Positions 8,398-16,488 of a DNA stretch of 30,643 nucleotides are shown in pieces. The position numbers and the translations under genes are program-made. This stretch comes from a virus. The DNA lies in IMG/VR virus record IMGVR_UViG_3300025325_001456, positions 1-30,643 of that record; one strand, written 5' to 3'. Positions within the stretch are counted from its first letter, which is position 1. Each line of letters starts with the position of its first letter. The notes under the pieces were generated by a model. It saw nothing but the letters and a program-made list of their open reading frames with translations, was not told where the DNA came from and ran no database searches.

Positions 8398-11300
8398 TGC
8401 CTGTCTGGTACGTACCGATCCCGAACACTCCGCCGGCTGAGTCTACCAACGTAATCGAGAAGATAGACCAGGACCTCACTATTGATCCTGAGGACACCAG
8501 CGGCTACGTGTGGGTGGCGCTTCGCAACGACGCCGTGCTCGATCTGTTTCTGCACAGCGGCTACGGCGACGGCTACGCGGCCGTGATCACTGAGGGAGGG
8601 ATCCAAGCCACTACAGGCTACACGGTTAACTACGAGACAGGCCGGGTGACCTTCACGGTTCAGAAGACGTCGGCCGACGAGCTGCACATCGTGGCCTACC
8701 GGCCAGCCTTCTTGGGCCCGGCGGCCGCGGTCGCTTCTGAGGATACCGGAGGCGATGGTACGACTATCGTGTTGCCCTCGACCTCTGGTGGTGTCGTTCA
8801 CTACGACTACATCGTCGATGGCACCTACTCGGGCAGCGACGGTGTCCAAGTTCTGATGGCCACCGGCAGCTCAGTCAAGCTGTACAAGACCGTGCAGGCC
8901 GCTGAGGAGGCAGCGGAGGCGGACGGAGGGGAACGCAGCATCCTCATAAACGGCGGCAGCTACTTCGAAGATGTCGTCTTCTCGGCGGCGTTGACAGGTG
9001 ACCTCTGGCTGTACGGCGAGGGTGTCAACAAGGTCACCATCCGGAGCCTGACGATCTCCACGACGCAGGTTCTGCACTTCAAGAACATCACAGTCATGGA
9101 GCCAGCTGAGGGGACGATGGGCTTAGCTCTGGTTCACGACGCCGGCGGGGCCTCAACATGGGATATCTCCTATCTGGACACTCCTTGGACGAACGTAGCC
9201 CTTCCTGCCACTATCACATCAGAACGACCTAGGCCTTGGGCTCTCACTGATCAGCTCTGGTTCGTTACCAGCGTGGGAGGTTTCCCTGACCCGACCTCTC
9301 AAAGCGCCGGCAACGAGTGCAACCGCGAGATGGTTCGCTCCACTGACGGCGGAGCTACTTGGGCAGCCACGGTGGTAGGTGATGAGACCTGTACTACAGA
9401 GCGGTCAGCAACAGGCGATGAGATCAACCACTTCTCCAGAGTTGCTAGGGATGCTGGTGGTCGGATCTGGGCAGCCCGGAAGCGCGGAACCACCACAGCC
9501 CACCCCATCCGGACGGAGATCTGGTCCTCAGATTCTGATGGGGCGACGCTCACGTGGACTCTACGTGCCACTCTGACCTTCGCCGCGGCTGCTAGATACC
9601 CCTACGCGCTTCTGTGCCACCCCACCAATCCAAATATCATCGCTCTCATCTCGGCGTCTAATTTTGCTCCGGCGGGTGGGGATGACGGCGTGATCGTCTA
9701 CATGACGGAGGATCGGGGGTCGACTTGGACGGAGTACCAAGCTACGGTCGCGAGTGGTAACAACTTTGTCCTAACGGCCAACGGGCAGGCGTTCAGGGCC
9801 ATGATGCTTCCATCAGGCCGTATCGTCATTGCCAATCGAGAGCTCACCTCTTCCAACTGTAAGATCTACACCAGCGACAACAAAGGGGCGACTTGGCAGC
9901 TCCGCTACACTGATGCGGCGGCCGACGAGGACAACATGGTGTTGTTCACGCAGGGCCAGTGGCTGGGCGCCGGGCAGCACCTTGTTGGTATTCGGGTCCC
10001 GGTGACCGACGGTGTTGATGCCGCTTGGGCCATCATGGAGTCTACCGATAGTGGGACTACGTGGACAGCGCGAGATCTGCCTACGCCACCGGCTACCGCT
10101 GTCACATGGGATGCGGTCTACGACCCGGCTTCTGACCAAGTTCTGGTATCAGGCAGCACCGCTGGCACGAAGTACGTCAAGGCCTTGGCGTCGGCCACGG
10201 CCGGCGGTGAGTCTTGGGAGGACATCATCGGTGATCTCCCAACGAATACTCCCTCATCGCTGCGCTGGGAGGGCATGGCTCTGATCACGCAGGCCACGGC
10301 CTCCGTGCTGGGAACAGTTGCTGACGTACAGACCCACTGGGAGGACTGCGAGATCGAGGGTGAGCTGGATGCCACCCTCCTAGACTCCAGCTTCCGGCGC
10401 TGCATCGTGGCGAAGTACTCTCCTGCGGATGCTTCGGCCGGGGTCACCTTCGCGGACTGCGAGCTCACCGGCGACCAAGACTGGGATGCCGCCTCTCTTG
10501 GCAACCACGACTTCGTCAACTGCAGGATCGACGGTGTTCTCACCAGCAGCGGCAGCCTCAATATCTTCCACTTCACGAACTGCACACTGGCGGACATCGT
10601 GAAGAACGGCGGCGGCGGCGACGTCACGTTCACCGCCTGTGTGTTCCCGGCGCCTGCTGGATCCACCGGGTCCGTCTACATCCAGTCCTGCAGCGGCACG
10701 GCCGATCCTACGATCTTCAGGTTCGTTGGCGGCAGCTTCGCCCTTGGCAGCAGCACCGCCGACCCGTTCATCTTCAGCGACGATGCAGACTTCCAAGCCA
10801 GCATCGTCGGGTTCGACCTCATCGACAATGTCAATCCCTACATCATCGGCAAGTTCAAGAATAGCGTGTTCGGCCCCAGCAGTCCGCCTGACTTCAAGGT
10901 TCAGCTCGATGCTGGTTCCACCAACAACCTGCATGTAGGCCTAGGGACAATCAGCGGTGCCGCTGCCTTGACCGGGCTGGCGCCCCTACCACAACGAGGC
11001 TCGGGTGCCCCGACCCACACAGCACCCGAAGGAACGCCCTACTGGGACACTCTGAACAACAAGCTCTATGTTAATAACGACGGAGCGACAGGCTGGACGG
11101 CCATCAGTGGTGGTGGTGGTGGTGATGTAGCTACCGATGTCATTTGGGACGCTGATGGTGATCTAGCTGTAGGTTCTGGCGCGGATACGGCAATCAGGCT
11201 GGCGCGAGGATCTGCCGGCTCGGTGCTCCAGCCCAGTGGAACCACGCTGGCTTGGACAACAGCTCCAACTATCGCGGGCCTGCTGACCGCCTCTGGCCAC

Positions 11301-12305
11301 ATCCGGCTGGCTGCTAGCGGCGAGATACAGGATGTGGCGGGGACGGCTCGCATCATTGTTGCCACAGGCAGCCCGCAGGTGAGCCTCATTGGCAATGTTG
11401 ACATCAACGGCACCGTCGCACTCTACAAGGCCGCGCAGGACATGGAGGTCGCCATCGTGTCCGACGCGAGCCGACCGTCACTGTTCTCGTTCAAGAGCGG
11501 AGCCGACTTCAAGTGGGAGATCTTCACCCAAGACAGCGTCTCAAGTGGCAGCTTCATGTGGCGCTACAACGGCGTCGCCCAGCTCCGCCTCGGCAAGACA
11601 GGGCAACTGGAGATAACTGGCGATCTCTGGATGCACGGGAACATCCTCAGTGCCAACGGCACGCAGCGGATCAACTTCAACGACGCCGCCGCGCCCGAAA
11701 TCCAGCTGAATGCGACCCTGACCGACCTCACTGGGGACCTGCGGGTAACGGGCAACGACATCCGCGATGGCACCAACAACGTGAGGGTGACGTTGGGCGC
11801 CCCGACGACAGTCTTCAGCGATCTTGAAATCTCGGCGACGAACGCAATCATCAGAGCCGTTACAGGGAGTGGAACCTTCGCCAGCTTCAGGATGAAGAGC
11901 GGGGCGACAGAATGGATCTTCGGCTACCAAGACAACTTCAGTAGCGGTGACCTTCTCTTCAACGGCGCTGGAGCGGGCTACAATGTCAAGTTCGGCACCG
12001 ACGGTAGGATTACGTTTGCCGGGGCTCTCGATCACGATGGTAGCCTCGTGGGGTTCTTCGCGGTGGCACCCGTCGCCAGGGCCTCGGCGTATACCCAGAC
12101 CTATGCCACTGCTGACAAGACCCACGCCAACCCGACCAGTGCGGACATCGGTGCGTTCACCGGCGGCTCAGTCGGCTTCCTCGACGCGGCCGAACGGGAT
12201 AATGTGAGGACACAGTACAACGCCTTGCGGGCGGACGTGCTGGATGTGAAGCAGCTAGTGAATTCGGTGATAGACGACCTGCAGGCCTACGGTCTCATGC
12301 AGTAA
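8397..12305 (+). CDS. Large tail fibre / receptor-binding protein with Asp-box repeats and beta-helix region
   Basis: The start is ATG 8397 in a TAATG overlap; an in-frame GTG/TTG-type start further upstream lies inside the previous gene and lacks support. The 1302-residue protein has several zones. Residues 1-110 look like an attachment domain. At about 310-560 there are at least five Asp-box (BNR) motifs, such as STDGGATW, TEDRGSTW, TSDNKGATW and STDSGTTW, the mark of sialidase-type beta-propellers. At about 610-800 short strands with repeated C/F-x-N/D-C patterns suggest a right-handed beta-helix. At about 860-905 is a common phage linker (GTPYWDTLNNKLYVNN). The end carries a helical DDLQAYGLMQ tail typical of fibre C-termini. 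It may bind or cleave sugars; I do not see a complete sialidase active site. Confidence 0.85.
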   Translation: MPVWYVPIPNTPPAESTNVIEKIDQDLTIDPEDTSGYVWVALRNDAVLDLFLHSGYGDGYAAVITEGGIQATTGYTVNYETGRVTFTVQKTSADELHIVAYRPAFLGPAAAVASEDTGGDGTTIVLPSTSGGVVHYDYIVDGTYSGSDGVQVLMATGSSVKLYKTVQAAEEAAEADGGERSILINGGSYFEDVVFSAALTGDLWLYGEGVNKVTIRSLTISTTQVLHFKNITVMEPAEGTMGLALVHDAGGASTWDISYLDTPWTNVALPATITSERPRPWALTDQLWFVTSVGGFPDPTSQSAGNECNREMVRSTDGGATWAATVVGDETCTTERSATGDEINHFSRVARDAGGRIWAARKRGTTTAHPIRTEIWSSDSDGATLTWTLRATLTFAAAARYPYALLCHPTNPNIIALISASNFAPAGGDDGVIVYMTEDRGSTWTEYQATVASGNNFVLTANGQAFRAMMLPSGRIVIANRELTSSNCKIYTSDNKGATWQLRYTDAAADEDNMVLFTQGQWLGAGQHLVGIRVPVTDGVDAAWAIMESTDSGTTWTARDLPTPPATAVTWDAVYDPASDQVLVSGSTAGTKYVKALASATAGGESWEDIIGDLPTNTPSSLRWEGMALITQATASVLGTVADVQTHWEDCEIEGELDATLLDSSFRRCIVAKYSPADASAGVTFADCELTGDQDWDAASLGNHDFVNCRIDGVLTSSGSLNIFHFTNCTLADIVKNGGGGDVTFTACVFPAPAGSTGSVYIQSCSGTADPTIFRFVGGSFALGSSTADPFIFSDDADFQASIVGFDLIDNVNPYIIGKFKNSVFGPSSPPDFKVQLDAGSTNNLHVGLGTISGAAALTGLAPLPQRGSGAPTHTAPEGTPYWDTLNNKLYVNNDGATGWTAISGGGGGDVATDVIWDADGDLAVGSGADTAIRLARGSAGSVLQPSGTTLAWTTAPTIAGLLTASGHIRLAASGEIQDVAGTARIIVATGSPQVSLIGNVDINGTVALYKAAQDMEVAIVSDASRPSLFSFKSGADFKWEIFTQDSVSSGSFMWRYNGVAQLRLGKTGQLEITGDLWMHGNILSANGTQRINFNDAAAPEIQLNATLTDLTGDLRVTGNDIRDGTNNVRVTLGAPTTVFSDLEISATNAIIRAVTGSGTFASFRMKSGATEWIFGYQDNFSSGDLLFNGAGAGYNVKFGTDGRITFAGALDHDGSLVGFFAVAPVARASAYTQTYATADKTHANPTSADIGAFTGGSVGFLDAAERDNVRTQYNALRADVLDVKQLVNSVIDDLQAYGLMQ

Positions 12306-12315
12306 GGAGGTAATC

Positions 12316-12564
12316 ATGGCCCAACTACAGTTCACTTTTACCTACACAGCGGCCGATGCCGCCATCGCCCAAGCGCTCACGGATGCCTACAATGCCCAAG
12401 GAGCGTCGAACCCTACTTGGGTAAACATCACGGTCAAGCAGTACCTCTCCCGTCTGTTCAAGCAGTCGTGGCGAGACGAAGCGCTACGCTACCTTCGGCA
12501 GAAGCAGGACGCCGACCGCGAGGCGGAAACGACACGGCTAGAAAGCGGAACGACAGTAGTATAG
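12316..12564 (+). CDS. Small protein after the tail fibre, unknown
   Basis: 82 residues with a near-perfect ribosome site (AGGAGG, then five bases, then ATG) right behind the fibre stop. It starts MAQLQFTFTYTAADAAIAQA and becomes charged and helical in the second half (SRLFKQSWRDEALRYLRQKQ). Small proteins of this shape are common between fibre and lysis genes in siphophages, but I know no function. No membrane segment, no cysteine, no zinc site. Confidence 0.75.
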   Translation: MAQLQFTFTYTAADAAIAQALTDAYNAQGASNPTWVNITVKQYLSRLFKQSWRDEALRYLRQKQDADREAETTRLESGTTVV

Positions 12565-12572
12565 GAGGAACG

Positions 12573-12917
12573 ATGAGGATCTCAGACCCCGTACAGAAGG
12601 TCGTGCTGCACAAGCTGTTCTATGACGTGGTTGGCCGGACCCAAGACGGTGAGCCCGTGCACGAACCGAAGCAATTTGCGATAGAACAGCTGCTGGATGC
12701 GGCCTCTGCAGCGAAGAAGCTAGTCCAAGGTTCCACGCAGAACGGTGGCTTCATAAGCTACAGCGACGAAGAGATCACGTTCACGCCGGCCGAGGTCACC
12801 ATCCTGAAGGGTCTGTTTGACGGCGTCAAGGAGTGGGGGGTCGGGGTGGCCGATGCTGTACTCCAACTTCAAGCCATCTTCCAAGGCAAGGAAGGAGGGG
12901 AGGTTACTGGGGCGTGA
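12573..12917 (+). CDS. Small protein, unknown
   Basis: The start is ATG 12573, preceded by TAGGAGGAACG; the open frame extends upstream inside the previous gene, but that part lacks support. The product has 114 residues, begins MRISDPVQKVVLHKLFYDVV and has an amphipathic C-terminal half (EVTILKGLFDGVKEWGVGVADAVLQL). No family is recognised. It sits between a fibre-linked gene and the holin, so it may be structural or lysis-related. Confidence 0.75.
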   Translation: MRISDPVQKVVLHKLFYDVVGRTQDGEPVHEPKQFAIEQLLDAASAAKKLVQGSTQNGGFISYSDEEITFTPAEVTILKGLFDGVKEWGVGVADAVLQLQAIFQGKEGGEVTGA

Positions 12918-12966
12918 TCTGCTGTACAATCACCGCACAAGAGAAGCGCTGTAGGGAGGTAGTTTG

Positions 12967-13326
12967 ATGGACGAAACAAGCCTAGGGGTTAGCGCCGGCA
13001 TCGCGCCGTTTCTTCCCCTTCTGATCTCACTGCTCAAGCGGCCCGGCTGGCCGCCTGTTCTGTCGATGATCCTCACGGCGGCCGCGGCCTTCGGGGTTGC
13101 TGTTCTCGGCCTACTCACTAACGGCCAAGTGGATCTGGACAATGGCTTCCAAGACGTCGACGGCCTCTTTGGCGCCGCCGGCTTGGCCTTCGCTGAGAGC
13201 CAGATCGTGTACCAGCTGCTCATTAAGGGAACCTCGACTGGGGAGCGGCTGAACAACGCCTTGGCCACTTTCCCAGCAAAGCCGATCGAGCCAGTGCCTT
13301 CGGGCGATACGGGGCTTCCGTCATGA
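12967..13326 (+). CDS. Holin-like membrane protein 1
   Basis: 119 residues from ATG 12967; GGAGGT lies about seven bases upstream, a better distance than for the TTG at 12964. It has hydrophobic segments at about residues 9-24 (GIAPFLPLLISLL), 29-52 (PVLSMILTAAAAFGVAVLGLL) and possibly 66-86. The C-terminal tail is soluble and proline-rich. It overlaps the lysin gene by ATGA. Size, membrane segments and position directly before a lysin fit a holin, which would open the inner membrane at the end of infection. The protein at 14430 is a clear relative: both share FLPL--SL-K--W, then V-L, then D-DL, then VYQ, then A-T/S-FP. Confidence 0.75.
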   Translation: MDETSLGVSAGIAPFLPLLISLLKRPGWPPVLSMILTAAAAFGVAVLGLLTNGQVDLDNGFQDVDGLFGAAGLAFAESQIVYQLLIKGTSTGERLNNALATFPAKPIEPVPSGDTGLPS

Positions 13327-14348
13327 GGGTCGGCACCGAGGTTTGGCAATTCGGAACTGACTACCCTGGCTTGGGCGGCTCGGACGACTCGAAGCTGCCT
13401 ATCGCACGTGTCTCGGTGAAGGCGTGGGATGAGATCTACTGGATGAGCACGTTCGACGAACATGGCGCCGCCGTTAGCGGCCCGGCGCAGCTCGCCAAGC
13501 TGGTCAACGTGTACAAGGCGCAAGGTATCGGGTTCGAAGTGTGGTGCGTCCCGAAGGGCACGAACACGGCGGCCCAGCTGGCCTTAGCGAAGGCGTGTCT
13601 GGACGTGCCCGGCGTCGAGGCGCTGACGTTCGACGTTGAGCCGTACAACGGCTTCTGTGCCGGCAACTGCCCTCTCTTGGCGACTAGCCTTATGAAGCCA
13701 CTACGTGAGCAGAGGCCAAATGCCCGCTTGGGAGTCACCTACGACCCGCGGCCGCAGCACTGGGGCAGCTCGGGTACTGTCGAGTGGTTGAAGTACGCCG
13801 ATATCGCCTCGCCGATGGTCTACTGGGTCTCGTTCGCCGGCCAAGGCGTCTGGGCGGATCCTAGCGCCTCTGTTCAGCAGGCCCTCAATGATCTTCGCAA
13901 CAAGCTGGCGCCGGGTCGGGCGATCACCTATGCACCATTGCTGCAGGGCAATGCGCCCGCGGATCAGGTGGTCGCGGCCGTGCGCGCCTCGATCGCGCTT
14001 GATGGTCATCCATCTCTGTGGCGGAGGGGCGTCGTCGCGGCGGCTACTTGGCAGGCCGTTGGTGCCATTGCCTCGCCAGCTCCGCCTGCTCCAGCCCCAC
14101 CACCGGCACCGGTGCCAGCTCCTCCACCGGTAGACCCTTGTGCCGACCTGAGGATCGAGCTGGCCGCCGTGCAGTCGGCACTGGCAGCCAAGACAGCAGA
14201 GGCGACACAGCTCAGTACCAATCTTGCTACGGTGTGGAATGATCTCAAGGCTCTCCAAGAACGGCTGGCTGTTGTTCAGCCCCAGCTCGACGAATATGCG
14301 GCGCTGAGGTCCGCAATCGCGCTGCTGAGGAATATCGTCGCCCAATGA
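13323..14348 (+). CDS. Putative lysin with TIM-barrel glycoside-hydrolase-like domain
   Basis: 341 residues, ATGA overlap with the holin-like gene before it. Residues 1-245 show a strand-helix pattern of a TIM barrel: RVGTEVWQFG, then GFEVWCVPKG, then VEALTFDVEPYNG, then RLGVTYDPRP, then ADIASPMVYWVSF, then ITYAPLLQGN, then a final VVAAATWQAVG. The D104/E106 pair in FDVEPY is the likely catalytic site, as in GH25-like and related barrels. Residues about 250-273 are a proline/alanine linker and 275-341 a coiled coil, possibly for oligomer formation. The surrounding holins suggest it cuts the cell wall. It does not match the common endolysin classes well, so it may instead be a sugar-acting virion protein. 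The substrate is unknown. Confidence 0.65.
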   Translation: MRVGTEVWQFGTDYPGLGGSDDSKLPIARVSVKAWDEIYWMSTFDEHGAAVSGPAQLAKLVNVYKAQGIGFEVWCVPKGTNTAAQLALAKACLDVPGVEALTFDVEPYNGFCAGNCPLLATSLMKPLREQRPNARLGVTYDPRPQHWGSSGTVEWLKYADIASPMVYWVSFAGQGVWADPSASVQQALNDLRNKLAPGRAITYAPLLQGNAPADQVVAAVRASIALDGHPSLWRRGVVAAATWQAVGAIASPAPPAPAPPPAPVPAPPPVDPCADLRIELAAVQSALAAKTAEATQLSTNLATVWNDLKALQERLAVVQPQLDEYAALRSAIALLRNIVAQ

Positions 14349-14364
14349 CAGCCTGAATGGTCAG

Positions 14365-14393
14365 TTGACACGTCTTCCTCTGGCTCTTATGCT
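14365..14393 (+). promoter_or_regulatory. Promoter for the second holin-like gene
   Basis: TTGACA at 14365-14370, a 17-base spacer, and TATGCT at 14388-14393 (4 of 6 to consensus). The predicted start near 14400 leaves about 30 bases before the ATG at 14430, which has an AGGAG site. It lies in an 81-base gap behind the lysin gene. Confidence 0.6.
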
Positions 14394-14429
14394 TGGGCCA
14401 CGCGATGGGCGAAGGAAAGGAGTGGACGG

Positions 14430-14732
14430 ATGAATGAGCTAGGTTTGGCGGGGTTGATCGGCGTCTTTCTACCACTGGTCGTCTCGCTCATCAAGGGAAG
14501 GTCGTGGCCGAGGTGGCTTAGTGTCTTGCTGGCAGTAGCTGTCAGCCTTGTCAGCGGGATCGTAATCACCGCTGCAGATGGCAACATCGATCTCAGCGGT
14601 GACATTGTAGAGGATCCAGGTCAGCTTCTGGCTGCAGCCGCGGCCAGTTTCACCGCTGCTACTGTGGTATACCAGACCTTCTTCAGAGGCAGTACGATCG
14701 ACGACGCGTTGACGTCGTTCCCGAGCGGCTAA
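14430..14732 (+). CDS. Holin-like membrane protein 2 (relative of the gene at 12967)
   Basis: 100 residues with AAAGGAG upstream of ATG 14430. Hydrophobic segments are at about residues 5-22 (GLAGLIGVFLPLVVSLI), 29-50 and 68-85. It matches the protein at 12967 along nearly its full length (FLPL--SL-KG/R, W, NG/GN-DL, VYQ, -FP). The two look like an ancient duplication on either side of the lysin. One may be holin and the other an antiholin or a pinholin. The promoter at 14365 would let it be made separately from the lysin. Confidence 0.75.
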   Translation: MNELGLAGLIGVFLPLVVSLIKGRSWPRWLSVLLAVAVSLVSGIVITAADGNIDLSGDIVEDPGQLLAAAAASFTAATVVYQTFFRGSTIDDALTSFPSG

Positions 14733-14880
14733 GCTTTTACCCGGTGGGGGTAGTCCTGGCAACTTGAAGGAGTGGGAAGGGCCGGCGCTGGCCAGAACGC
14801 CTCCTTAGCGGCTGACAGATCTAGAAGAGCCTCTCTTTCATAGAGACAGGCCGCTGATTGGCTACAGTCTCGGCCAGATT
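14733..14880. other. Short gap after holin 2
   Basis: 148 bases between holin 2 and the next plus frame. It holds a hairpin at 14829-14851 (GCCT and CTCT pairing with AGAG and AGGC, two-base bulge) without a T-run, and a GC-rich GGCCGGCGCTGGCC block at 14779-14792. No good terminator or promoter is visible. Confidence 0.35.
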
Positions 14881-15210
14881 GTGGTGCCCGTCCGGCCGTC
14901 TGGTAGGGACTGGGAGCCTCCTAAGATCCCGTTGGCGGCGCCGGCGTTCTGCATCTCCAACAAGTTCACCGACAGCAGCTGTTTTGGCTGCCGTCTATCT
15001 GATTGCTTCTTCAACATGCTGCCTGAGAGGACCCACGGCAAGAACAAGCCTACGAAGGATGTCCTCCGGAAGAGTGGGAAGCTGGCTCCGCTCAAGCGTA
15101 GGCGATATAGCGCTAACGGCAACGGTCACCGCCCCGAGGAGGAGGCCGTCCTTAACCAAGATGGCACTGGGGGCTCTACGATGGCCGTAGAGGCCACTCT
15201 ACCGGCCTAG
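14881..15210 (+). CDS. Unknown cysteine-containing protein at the end of the late block
   Basis: 109 residues. GTG codons at 14881 and 14884 are candidate starts, with no good ribosome site; the frame is open back to 14809, so the start is uncertain. Third codon positions are strongly G/C (AAC, AAG, TTC, GAC, ATC), as in the neighbouring genes, which argues for coding on this strand. Near residues 24-47 is a cysteine cluster (AFCISNKF, then SSCFGCRLSDCFF), possibly metal-binding. The C-terminal part is basic and polar. It ends in TAG at 15208-15210 and shares a CTAG with the converging resolvase gene. No family recognised. Confidence 0.55.
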   Translation: MVPVRPSGRDWEPPKIPLAAPAFCISNKFTDSSCFGCRLSDCFFNMLPERTHGKNKPTKDVLRKSGKLAPLKRRRYSANGNGHRPEEEAVLNQDGTGGSTMAVEATLPA

Positions 15211-15680
15211 CCTATCCTTCTCCTATACTCAGCCAGTAGCAGGGCGTCAGCCCTGCCGTGGTGCTTCTTGAGGGCCAAGCTGTTGATAGCAGCTGGAAAC
15301 AGCTGCAGGGCCTTTACTCGCGAAGCGTCCTTGTCTTTACCCATGCCGCTCATCATGATCTTCTTCCACAGCTCCGGCTTTACCAGCTCGTACGGCACCC
15401 CGATGCCTACTAAGATCCCCTCCCACAGCCCCGCCCCGCGGCCGAGACTGAAAGTGCTGGTGACTCCCTGCTTGGGCATCGCGTGAACGTCTTCCAGCAC
15501 AGCGATAACCTCGCCGCTGGCAGCCAGCTCGAAGATCAGCCTCTTCATCTCTCTTGGTAGGTAGACATGCTTCTTACCAACCGAGGCTACAGGAGTATCA
15601 TCTAAGGCCAAGACGGATCCGCTGCTGGAGAGCATGGCTACGGCGCCGCTGAGGCCGGGATCGATACCGATGTAGTTCAT
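15207..15680 (-). CDS. RuvC-like Holliday junction resolvase
   Basis: 157 residues with an RNase H-type fold signature. It begins MNYIGIDPGLSGAVA, where D7 is the first metal ligand. E63 lies in VLEDVHAMPKQG, and the C-terminal HHGRADALLLAEYRRR supplies H140/H141 and D145. These match the D-E-H/D-D set of RuvC family nucleases, and the length fits. The enzyme would cut four-way junctions or branched replication intermediates before packaging. It is the last gene of a three-gene leftward unit; its ATG overlaps the stop of the zinc-ribbon gene as ATGA. Confidence 0.9.
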   Translation of the reverse strand: MNYIGIDPGLSGAVAMLSSSGSVLALDDTPVASVGKKHVYLPREMKRLIFELAASGEVIAVLEDVHAMPKQGVTSTFSLGRGAGLWEGILVGIGVPYELVKPELWKKIMMSGMGKDKDASRVKALQLFPAAINSLALKKHHGRADALLLAEYRRRIG

Positions 15681-15850
15681 TGACGCTTCCTGTGATAGCC
15701 GTCCTTAGTCGTCTTCTTCGGTGGCAGTACATCGTCGATGTATTCACACCAGCCACAGATGATGCAGGATCTGAGATTACCGTAGGAGTCCTCTTCGAGG
15801 ATGATGGCTGCCGACCCACAGTGGGGGCAGTGGTCCTTATAGCTGATCAT
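15677..15850 (-). CDS. Small zinc-ribbon protein
   Basis: 57 residues from ATG 15850, which overlaps the upstream gene by 14 bases; a longer frame to 15913 runs deep into that gene and reads as Ser/Arg-rich noise. CPHC at residues 8-11 and CIIC at about 30-33 form a classic four-cysteine zinc ribbon, and the tail is basic (PPKKTTKDGYHRKRQ). It may bind DNA or RNA or a host protein. Coupling to the RuvC gene by ATGA suggests joint expression. No specific function recognised. Confidence 0.7.
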   Translation of the reverse strand: MISYKDHCPHCGSAAIILEEDSYGNLRSCIICGWCEYIDDVLPPKKTTKDGYHRKRQ

Positions 15851-16139
15851 CCAGCGGGATCTCAGGCTGAGGGATGACCACAGCGAGGACCGCTTTGCCG
15901 CTCTCGGCATCATGCCGTAGATGGAGGCACTTCTCGGCCGTTCTGTTATAGGGCTCGCCGAATAGCGCTCTCAGGATGTCCTCGTCTGGATTCTTCCTAA
16001 GGAACATGGCAATAGCTCTGGCAAGCTGGATCAACTGCCTCTCCTCGGGGTCGAAGCGGTAACAGGCTTCGATGTTGGAGATCCGGAGGACGAGGTGTGG
16101 TAGCTCGAGAGTCGCCTGCAGGCCTGCGCTGTTCGTCAT
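15837..16139 (-). CDS. Unknown protein, first gene of the RuvC unit
   Basis: 100 residues from the ATG at 16139; CAGGAG lies about six bases ahead, while the ATG at 16142 would be only three bases away. It starts MTNSAGLQATLELPHLVLRI and contains a helical middle part (ERQLIQLARAIAMFLRKNPDE). No family recognised. It heads the leftward unit with the zinc ribbon and the resolvase. The terminator-like hairpin 45 bases upstream may control the unit. Confidence 0.7.
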   Translation of the reverse strand: MTNSAGLQATLELPHLVLRISNIEACYRFDPEERQLIQLARAIAMFLRKNPDEDILRALFGEPYNRTAEKCLHLRHDAESGKAVLAVVIPQPEIPLDDQL

Positions 16140-16183
16140 CATATTCTCCTGAGGCTATCGTCCTCCGTTGCAGCATTGGGGTC

Positions 16184-16220
16184 AAAAAGAAGAAGGACGG
16201 ACTTGGCCAGAAGTCCGCCC
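16184..16220 (-). terminator. Terminator-like hairpin in the leader of the RuvC unit
   Basis: Reading leftward, a 10-bp stem (one G-U pair) formed by 16211-16220 and 16195-16204, six-base loop, followed by TTCTTCTTTTT. It looks like an intrinsic terminator yet lies 45 bases before the ATG at 16139 and downstream of the leftward promoter, so it may act as an attenuator or block read-through from the right. Confidence 0.7.
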
Positions 16221-16411
16221 TGCGGGAGGTGATCCGTGGGTACCCGGCGGGAGACGGCATACCCTGAAGAGAGTCTAGCATTGCTGTCAAGTCCACACAA
16301 GGGCACCGAGGCCGAAGGGGCCCCAGAGGAGCTAGAGTATGTCTTTCTGCCATCACCTGCCCATCCCGACAAGTAGAACGGCTCGAGTGCATTATGACTC
16401 TGATGAGTTGA

Positions 16412-16469
16412 GTGGGGTGGCCGCTGAGGCTGAGCCCTTCCAGAAACGGCCTCCAGCTAACCACCCCAC
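16412..16469. repeat. 9-bp inverted repeat in the control region
   Basis: GTGGGGTGG at 16412-16420 pairs perfectly with CCACCCCAC at 16461-16469. An inner pair, GGCCG (16419-16423) with CGGCC (16447-16451), could add to the stem. It lies in the leader of the predicted leftward transcript. Confidence 0.55.
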
Positions 16470-16488
16470 AGCGAGTCCCGCTTGAGCG

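Noticed and set aside
14862-15122. 86-residue minus frame opposite the 14881 gene
   Set aside because: The plus frame has the expected G/C-rich third positions; the minus frame is Leu/Arg/Ser-rich and lacks a ribosome site.
16262-16290. Third promoter with TTGACA at 16290-16285 on the minus strand
   Set aside because: No acceptable -10 box at 16-19 bases.
16402-16446. CTGATGAG followed by GAAAC, resembling a hammerhead ribozyme core
   Set aside because: The base before GAAA is A instead of the C needed to close stem II, and no fitting stems I and III were found.
15997-16464. 155-residue minus frame over the control region
   Set aside because: Covers promoters and the terminator, has no ribosome site and is Pro/Arg-rich.
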